This document shows positions 56,842 through 64,000 of a DNA stretch of 64,000 bases, piece after piece (position 1 is the first letter of the stretch; each line of letters opens with the position of its first letter). The position numbers and the translations under genes were made by a program. The notes under the pieces are model-generated. The model had not been told where the DNA came from and did no database searches. It saw only the letters and a list, made by a program, of their open reading frames with translations. Source of the stretch: Magicicada septendecula (taxonomy: Eukaryota; Arthropoda; Insecta; Hemiptera; Cicadidae); assembly GCA_034769895.1 (NCBI GenBank), contig CM068372.1, positions 434,699,958 through 434,763,957 of the forward strand. The letters run 5' to 3'.

Positions 56842-58625
56842 CTAGTTTGTTGCCACCGGAAGGGGGCATAATTTGTGGATGGGTCGGCATAAGATACCTA
56901 GCATGGTGCGAACTTCTGCGACATGTACTAAGGAATCTTGACCCGGAAAAACATTAGTAATTACCCCACGCTTCCACTGTAGTGGGGGGGGAATTATCAT
57001 CCAGAATGAGGACAAGCTGTCCGACATTCAAATTCCTTAACGGGGTGCGCCATTTGTTGCGCTGCTGCAGCTGGTGCAGATAATCTCTAGACCACCGTTT
57101 CCAGATGGTCTGTGTAAATTTTTGGAGCAGAAGCCATCTGCCCAAATGACTGGTATTGCTTTGGGTATAGTCGGGTTCCGGAAGTGCAGTCAGTGGAGCG
57201 CCGACCAGGAAATGAGCAGGAGTTAAGGGTTCAGGGTCTCTAGCATCGTCGGACACAGCACATAAAGGGCGTGAATTAAGGCAAGCCTCAATTTGAGAGA
57301 GAAGAGTAGAGTACTCCTCAAAATTCAAGATCGTACCACCTATTACGCGACGCAAATGATGTTTAACACTCCTCACACCACTTTCCCACAAACCACCGAA
57401 ATGAGGGGCTGAAGGAGGGATAAAGGACCACTTGATACCACGGAGACCGCAAAACTCCTGAGAAGATTGCTCAACTTTCTTTGAGTTTAAAAATTTGTAC
57501 AAATCATATAAGGTGTGGTTGGCACGACGAAAATTCGTACCATTATCTGAAAATATCTGCGTGGGAATACCTCTGCGCGCGATGAACCTTTTTAAAGCCG
57601 CTATAAAAGCGTTGGAGGTGAGATCTGACACCAATTCTAAATGGATGGCCTTTGTGCACATGCATATGAATAACGCGATGTATGCCTTGGACGTGGACTT
57701 TGAGCGCTGCCCGCCATGGCGTAAAAGTACAGGACCAGCGTAGTCCACGGCCGACTGGGAAAATGGCCTAGCAGGGGTGACCCTAGAAGGGGGTAACTGA
57801 CCTAATAGTTGATTCGCGCCTCTAGCCCGGAAACGAAAACAAATGACACACTTATGTATTACTGAGCGGATATAAGATTTGTCGTGAATGATCCAAAATT
57901 TGTGTCTGAGCGAAGCTTGAGTTGATTGCACCCCAGAGTGCAACAAACGGATATGTTCATAATCAATTATTAATCTCGTGAGATGAGAGTACGGGTGCAA
58001 AATTATTTGGTGTTTACTCGCGTAGTTAAGTGGGGAGAATTGTAAGCGTCCACCCACTCTTAAAATGCCTGAGTCATCCAGGAAGGGGCTGAGTGCAAGA
58101 ATTTTACTGCTGCGAGGAAGGCAGCGATGTGTCTCAAGTTCCTTAACTTCTATGCCGAAGTACAACTGCTGAGATTGCCGAACAAAAAACAAAAGTGTGT
58201 CATACAATTCTTGAGCAGACAAAAAGGACGTGGCCCTGTCAACAACCGGGAGCCTAGAGTTGCGAATAAATCTGCGGCAATATGCGAAGACGTGAATGAG
58301 CCTTGTAAGGGATGAATAATTTTCAACATAGCTATGTGTTGAGGATGCGACAATTAGTGAGGTTTGAACCTGCTTACGACGTTCCTGCTCAAGGTCGGGG
58401 TAAGTACAGGGAGCATGAATGTCGAAGGCGCTAACGGGCCATGATGCTGACTCATGGGCTAACCAGGACGGACCATGCCACCATTGAGTATGGCAGTGCA
58501 AACTACGAGGGAGGCAACCGTGTGATAAAATGTCGGCAGGGTTGTCAGTTGATACTACATGATGCCAAGTTCCCCTGCTGCTAACAAGACGCTGTATTCC
58601 GCGACACGGTTGGCCACAAATACCT
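56842..58625 (-). pseudogene. BEL-2 RNase H end, integrase and DUF5641
   Basis: From about 58625: GTWHHVVSTDNPADILSHG (RNase H end). A linker follows, then RVGGRL and the H2C2 finger (HSGVQSTQASL...KCVIC). The integrase core has SAVDYAGPV (Asp), FSDNGTNF (Asp) and PHFGGLWESG (Glu). The DUF5641 part has WSRDYLHQLQQRNKW. A frameshift near 56970 splits the tail, whose end (VRTMLGILCRPIHKL) stops at 56842. The integrase domain is a long intact frame, the best preserved gene of the element. Confidence 0.93.
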
Positions 58626-59718
58626 TCCAGCGGGAAGATTGTTGATGTATCCAATGCCACGCTATCATCGAGTCCGAATAGAGATATAGTCCGTCAAAAT
58701 TGTAGTTGATGGCGTTTAAAACATTGGAAGTTAATTGCGCCAGCAATAAACAAGCACAAAGTTCAAGGCATGGTAGCGTTATCTGTTTCAGCGGAGCGAC
58801 CCTAGATTTAGCCCACAACAAGTTTGACGATATGGCGCCGTTCGAATAGACCGCCCGCACATAAATCCAACACGCGTAATCTTTAGCCGAAGCGTCGGCG
58901 AATCCTTGAAGCTGTAATGAACTAATTGGACAATTGTTCGAACTCTTAACCGACCTCGTAATCTTAAAATGAGTGTCGGAAACTAATTGAGAGTATAGTT
59001 CTAGCCATTGATTGGCTAATGACCCAGATAGGGGTTCGTCCCAACTAGTGCCCGCCAACCACAACTACTGTACGAAATGTTTGCACCAAAATGTGATGGG
59101 GGCAATAAGACCCAGCGGGTCGTAAATCCCAGCAATGACCGACAACACGCTTCTTTTGTTGAACACGGTCGAATTATCATCACCCCGAACGGTATATAAA
59201 AAATTATCTTTGTCAACGTTCCATTGGATTCCCAATGTACGCACGTTTTGACCTTTGCTGAAGTCATGGGATACTTGGGCGCGAAGGGCCATAATCTTAT
59301 GGTGGTTAGAAAACCACTTATGTAACATGAAACCATACCTATTTAGCAAATTCACGATCTCGAATTTCATTTTAGCTAACACGTTCGGATCATCCGAACC
59401 CGTTATAAGATCATCTACTTAAAAATCATTGGCTATGGCCATACAAGCTATAGGGTAGTCGGATTTATTTTCGTAGGCTATCTGAGCCAGACAACGTGTA
59501 GCAAGGAAGGAAGCACTAGCAGTGCCATACGTAACCGTCCTTAAAGTATAATGTAATTCCTTATGCGGCGCATCACGCCAAACGATGCGTTGCAAGTTTG
59601 AATCCTTTGGGTTAACCATGATTTGACGATACATCTTTTCTATGTCTGCAATAAGTACATATCGGTGGGTACGGAACCAAACCATTATCGAGAACAGATC
59701 CTACTGGATCGTAGGACC
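58626..59718 (-). pseudogene. BEL-2 reverse transcriptase and RNase H, with stop in the active site
   Basis: FRTHRYVLIADIEKMYRQI (motif A, catalytic Asp) and RTVTYGTASASFLATRCL (motif B) are intact. Motif C reads F-stop-VDDL: the codon for Tyr of YVDD is TAA at 59419-59421. It then continues with KRSVLSVIAGIYDPLGLIAP, a TAG near 59065, LQGFADASAKDYA (RNase H first Asp) and YSDSMIAWHWI. The shift to the next frame lies near 58610-58640. The element is dead for RT activity as it stands. Confidence 0.93.
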
Positions 59719-59723
59719 GACCA

Positions 59724-60740
59724 TTAGAGTATCGTTGAGGGACTATTTGTGGTTTTAGCGGAGGTGTCAAATACCACACGCAATTTAGTGGTTAGGCTGG
59801 AGTCCTTGAAGACTGCGTGATGGGGCAAATAAAAAATATCTGAGTTGTCAAGCGACAAATCGTAATTATTAAGTGGAGACATGTGACCAAGTTTCAAGTA
59901 TTCACTCATGAACTTGCTATAATCCTTGTAAAGGATAGGGTTCTGCTTGAACTTGAACTTCTGCGATTGGAACCTGCGGATAGCTCCGCGGAGAGAATCT
60001 CCCAAATGAGATTTATCTGACCTGCGGTGCAGGGATACCACAAATCTCCCTTCGCGGTTGCGGATAGTGTTTTTCACAAAATGTTTTTCACACGGCGAGT
60101 CCTCAGAGCAGGGTTTGCGACTAGAGACCTCCAACTTCCAGAATTCTTTTAGTTGTGAGGAAATCTGACTATCATCCTTGCAGACCATAAAGGACGAAAC
60201 TGTTTTAGTTATGTTGACGTTGAAGGGTAAATTACCGGCCAAAATAAACCCTAACTTAGTCTCCTGAATTATAGGAAAGTATGGTCCGCGCATAAATTTA
60301 ACAGGTTCAATTAGTTGGAGATAATATTGAGCGCTGAGTAGTACATCGACTTGCGACGAGCAGTGTAGGTGTGGATCAGCCAAGAATACATGCTTGGGTA
60401 AATTCAAAGAGGCAAGATCGAACGACTCCGCCGGTAAATCATTAGTTGTACTGGGTAGTGCGGCACAATGCACGTTTAACGTAAAGGGTTTATAGCGAGA
60501 ATGTAGCTTTACCTTTGTACTAAAGTCAGCCTGGGAAAGCGAGTTGTTTATACCCGTGATGGGCAGTTGCGATTTAACCAATTGAAGGCCCATTCTGCGG
60601 GCGAAATCCATTGTGCAAAAATTTGCTTGCGAGCCAGAATCCAGTAAAATTCTAACGGGGAATTTTCTACCAGCCTTATTAGTGGTCATACAGACAGCGG
60701 TGGATAACAATATTGATTTATTTGTTTGTAACTTTAGTGA
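59724..60740 (-). pseudogene. BEL-2 protease (DUF1758) and RT N-terminus
   Basis: It is in the same frame as gag, separated by one TGA at 60741-60743. The protease motif VRILLDSGSQANFC is intact (DSG). DUF1758 blocks FLADPHLH, VLLSAQYY and ETKLGFILAGNL follow. The RT start has REGRFVVSLH, then DIFYLPHHAVFKDSSLTTKLR. A frameshift near 59735 (after AKTTNSPS) breaks the link to motif A. Confidence 0.92.
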
Positions 60741-61968
60741 TCATTGGTTATTGGTGGAAGATCCGTCCTTGTTGGGGACATGAATTGTGGTGTGGTGACG
60801 CTTAGGACATTTTTTACTAGAAAATTTTGATAGGCATTTTGAACTTTCGTGACCCGGACGAAGGCAATTTAAACAAAGTTTGTTTTTTACTATGACGTTT
60901 CTTCTGTCAGGGACAGAAAGCGATGTGAATTGTAAGCAGTCGATAATTCTATGTTCGCCGTTACATAGTCTACATAAATTGTTTCTGATATGAGAATGAA
61001 ATGCCCCCCTAGGAGCGCTTATCTGTTTAACTGCCTTGCGATAAGGAGACTTATCGCTGTTATTTAACTTGCTAGTTGAGGTAATCGCGTTATCAATATT
61101 TTGTAGCAATTTTCTGCGTGAATTTAAAAAATTCATAAAATTATTAAAGTCAGGGAATTTATGTTCCGACAAACTCTCTTTCCACAACCGGAAAGTGTAA
61201 CTGTCAAGTTTTTTAGCTAAGTAATGTATGACATTAATTTCGATTGTGTTAACTGGCAGCTTGAGATTATTTAAAGCATTTATATTGGCTGAGATTTCAT
61301 CAATGAATTTAGATATGCTGACTTGGGATTCTTGTTGAACCAATGGTACGTCCAGGACATTCCCGACATGGTGGGCGGAGACAATTAGCTTACTGTCATA
61401 TCTATTCTTCAACAGATCGATAGCCACCGCGTAATTCTCATGAGTGATTGGTAATGACTTTATTACATTATGCGCCTCGCCATATAATGACGAGTGCAAA
61501 TAGTGAAGTTTCTGTATGTCCGTCAGATCGGCTCTGACGCGAATAAGTTCAAGAAAAATATGGTAATAATGCTGCCACTCAATAATACTACCACAAACCG
61601 TGGTAATTTGATCGGTTCCAACTGAATGGGGGGTGTTTTGAGATGCTTACTTTCAGCATTAATTAATGGTTTCTGGTTCATATGCTCAGCTTGCTCCAGC
61701 AGGTGTTGCAATTTACACTCTATATTACAAAGATCGTCTTCCGTTTGTACCCTATCACTCGCTAAAGCAAAGTCCGCTTCCTCGGATTCGATTTGGGATT
61801 GAATCTCATCGTATTTGGTGGATAATTCCATCAAATGTCGAAGTTTTATTTTCAGCGCATGATGATCGCTGGTTTCCAAATCAAAGTTATCCGCGAAAAG
61901 TATTTACGCGGGATATTGAGGCTTTAATTGTGCCTCGTTTTTTTTATTAGAGCCTTTACATCTGCCAT
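60741..61968 (-). pseudogene. BEL-2 gag (DUF1759) with CCHC knuckle
   Basis: The probable start is ATG 61968 (MADVKALIKK), followed by a shift in an A-run, then RGTIKASISRVNTF. Another shift lies near 61905, then ELSTKYDEIQSQIE (coiled coil) and PIKLPRF. A third shift lies near 61600, then EWQHYYHIFLELI, QKLHYLHSSLYG, YRYDSK-like NRYDSKLI, YTFRLWKESL and MNFLNSRRKLL. The C-terminal knuckles are CRLCNGEHRIIDC and CLNCLRPGHESSKC. Three frameshifts make it a pseudogene. The residual pattern parallels BEL-1. Confidence 0.9.
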
Positions 61969-62795
61969 TATTACAATTTAAGAAAAAAGAAAAATACTTT
62001 GAAAGAATTTGAGCATAGAGCATGTGAACCATAAACTTAAGTTTTGATAAATCTGAATATGTTGCGGTAGCTAGCGATCATTATTTATATGAACATAATA
62101 CTTGCTAGAATATATGCTTACTCTCTCTATTAATCAACTTTGTTGGCAATTAAAAATTATTAAAATCATGAATTTAAATGATAGTAACATATATTTTTAT
62201 CTTTGATGTTTGAACTCACAATGAACTGCCAACCACTTACTGACTTGTATTGTGTAATGATGGTGTGTGTTTATACAAAGGTGTTAAAAAATAACTGCTA
62301 AATGTAAAATATTGTTTGAAACAGTATGAGTAAAACGTTCATAGTCACGTGGACGTTGATCCAGACGTGCTGAAGCTGACTTCGATCCCATTGCTCGATC
62401 CTGTTAGGAGCTGTTGCACCTCCTGTCTCTACTGGTCAGATGACGCCTTATGTTGTAGCCCTCCATAATTTAAAGCTGTGGAACTTTTTTACGTGGAATC
62501 GCAAATGCTGTCCTGCCGTGTCCCGTCGTCTCTGGTCTACTGCTCCGCCGAATCTTGTCGTGTTGATTGTGATGTAATTTGCAAAAATGGTGTCGCTTGT
62601 AGACGAAAATGTGTCGCTTGTGGACGAAAATTTGGTCGCTCAGGACCAAGAAATGCCCGTAAGGCGAAAGTAATATGCGGTCGCTTGTGGACCAAGAAAT
62701 GCTGCCCGTAGGGCGAATAAATCCGGTTCGGTTGGACCAAAAATGTTGTCGTTTTTGGGCCAAAAATATGATATCCGTCCCTTGAGGGCCAAAAA
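61969..62795 (-). other. BEL-2 5' leader with hairpin array
   Basis: This is the untranslated leader between the 5' LTR and gag. The LTR-proximal ~215 bp (62580-62795) is an array of short imperfect repeats. On the minus strand these look like TTTTTGG or TTTCTTGG followed by a GTCC..GGAC or GGTC..GACC mini-hairpin. The first of them occupies the primer-binding position (TTTTTGGCCCTCAAGGGACG). The rest is unstructured AT-rich DNA. Confidence 0.7.
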
Positions 62796-63266
62796 TGTTG
62801 CGCATTGGAAGCTCTTGAAAATCTTGAGTTGTTCCAAAAACGCTATGTAGAAAAGGCTTGGTTTGAAACGAAAAGAAGTGGACTGTAATTCTGTTGTATG
62901 ATATGCATTTATTGAAACGTTAAATTTTATAGACCATTGTCGACACGTGCGGATGTTTTGAGGCCATAACGCCCATAAAACTAGCTTTGAAAGAAGTCGC
63001 AGTCCATTGTAAATGGACGCAGGTTGTCTGAATAAATTAGTGAGTACGATACATGAAAATAATTAAAAATGATCCAGAAGCCGCGGCTGGAAGAGAGATT
63101 TTTAGCGAGAGTACAGCTCGGAGTCTGGTTAGAAACTAAAACTAACTTGTCTACCGTCAGTAAAGCTGACTGCCGGCAGCGCTTGATAAGCAAGGGACGT
63201 CATCCGCGCGTATCGCATTGCAGTGGTACGGCGTACAGCTGATAAATAAAGTACAAAGTTTGAACA
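62796..63266 (-). repeat. BEL-2 5' LTR (right copy)
   Basis: Pair of 55676-56145; flanked on the right by AGAAT (63267-63271). Confidence 0.95.
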
Positions 63267-63271
63267 AGAAT

Positions 63272-63942
63272 AGAGACATTGAAAAGACATTAATAAAAAA
63301 AAAATTTAAATTAAAGAAAAATTATGTAGATAGAGATAAGAGAATGTAATTTAACTGTAGTAAGAATTTTCTTTAATGATTACCAATTAATTTAAAGATA
63401 ATTTAAATCCTTGCTTGGAGGATTAACAATTGGTTTAATAATTTTAATTTTTCATTGAAAGCGTATAAAGTAAAGTAGTTGGAAATATAGAAGAAGACTA
63501 ACGATTCGATTAGTTTATTTAAAATGTTATAAAGCCTCAAGATGTATGCCAAACATAGAATAATAATGTAAATAAGAACAAATTTATAAAGCACACATTC
63601 AGACTGAGTAGTCGAGAATTTATAAAATAAACGAAGAAATGTTTAACATAGAGTTTCGCTAATATAAGGTACAAGATTTATTTTATGATATATGTATGGC
63701 AACAAAGAAACATTGAAACAATTGATAATGAATATTTTATGGCGAAGTAAATATTATATTTTTATTTTTTTTTAATTTCATTTGAATAAAGAAATGAAAA
63801 CATGTTACTATTCATAAAAGGACTACTTTTATTATGATTACACATGAACTCCAATTATACATACACGTTATCAGTAATGTTGTATGAATGTTAACACAGC
63901 ACAAATTAATTTACTATTGTTGTAACATTTAGTGTTGTTACA
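63272..63942 (+). repeat. Probable LTR end at right edge of window
   Basis: The sequence ends GTTGTTACA at 63942, followed 2 bp later by a primer site, so some part of this AT-rich stretch is the 3' part of an LTR. I could not place its start. Confidence 0.5.
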
Positions 63943-63944
63943 TT

Positions 63945-63962
63945 TGGCGCCCAACGTGGGTC
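63945..63962 (+). other. tRNA-Lys-type primer binding site
   Basis: TGGCGCCCAACGTGGGTC is the well-known primer-site form used by many insect and retroviral-like LTR elements. It marks the start of the internal region of a plus-strand element that continues past 64000. Confidence 0.85.
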
Positions 63963-64000
63963 TCGACATGCCTATGTTTAATAAATAAATGTATGCTCAA

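Larger units (their letters stand above)
55671..63271 (-). mobile_element. BEL/Pao retrotransposon BEL-2
   Basis: The LTRs are 55676-56145 and 62796-63266 (about 470 bp, TGTTGCGCATT...GTTTGAACA, about 2% different by eye). The 5-bp duplication AGAAT lies at 55671-55675 and 63267-63271. The element reads on the minus strand and is 7.6 kb, near full length. All BEL/Pao domains are present in order, but with many frameshifts and stops. Confidence 0.95.

Overview
The window is AT-rich eukaryotic DNA packed with mobile elements and long simple-sequence runs. The mix (BEL/Pao and Ty3/Gypsy-type LTR retrotransposons, Penelope-like elements with GIY-YIG endonuclease, Jockey-like and other non-LTR fragments, a mariner, a hAT/ZMYM-type transposase, a DDE_3 transposase, CA/TG microsatellites) points to an arthropod, most likely an insect with a large repeat-rich genome. 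I see no complete host gene. The only host-gene candidate is one 78-nt exon-like ORF with good splice sites (13355-13432), so much of the window may be intronic or intergenic. Layout, left to right: 1-5.5 kb holds a Penelope-like element (PLE-1) whose RT half is inverted relative to its endonuclease half. 5584-7193 is a 5'-truncated Jockey-like insertion with poly(A) and an 11-bp target duplication. 7.2-15 kb is mostly unassigned DNA with a non-LTR tail, an AT fold-back, a second inverted Penelope remnant and the exon candidate. 15.0-16.9 kb is a third Penelope remnant with inverted flanks and a hammerhead-like fold. 17.0-20.5 kb holds gag remnants, one of them carrying two insertions (a 268-bp non-LTR copy and a 913-bp deleted mariner). 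21.1-29.1 kb holds an old interspersed repeat, a PIN/FEN1-like mobile-element ORF, a broken hAT transposase, a broken DDE_3 transposase, hammerhead-like motifs and a five-unit ~160-bp tandem array. The core of the window, 30064-51985, is one BEL/Pao element (BEL-1, plus strand) with 496-bp LTRs and a 5-bp GTAAT target duplication, inserted into an older repeat. BEL-1 was itself hit three times: by Gypsy-A (31007-39665, minus, 1234-bp LTRs, gag only), by a solo LTR (41716-42460, duplication GGTT) and by Gypsy-B (45822-50514, minus, 501-bp LTRs, duplication GTAT). Gypsy-A carries a further solo LTR (33077-34271, duplication GGTG), giving four nested layers. Removing each insert restores the host element's reading frame or sequence. 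55676-63266 is a second BEL/Pao element (BEL-2, minus, ~470-bp LTRs, duplication AGAAT). The window ends in the 3' edge of another LTR followed by a tRNA-Lys-type primer site. How the genes work together: none of the elements looks autonomous. BEL-1 and BEL-2 keep the full domain order (DUF1759 gag, CCHC, DUF1758 protease, RT, RNase H, H2C2 zinc finger, integrase, DUF5641) but each has several frameshifts or stops. Gypsy-A has no pol, and Gypsy-B has gag-protease and an RNase H tail but no RT core or integrase, so both would need enzymes supplied by another element. The least explained sequences are a 560-bp hairpin-rich island with a possible pseudoknot inside Gypsy-A (35721-36278), an array of short hairpins resembling primer sites in the BEL-2 leader (62580-62795), and the hammerhead-like motifs.
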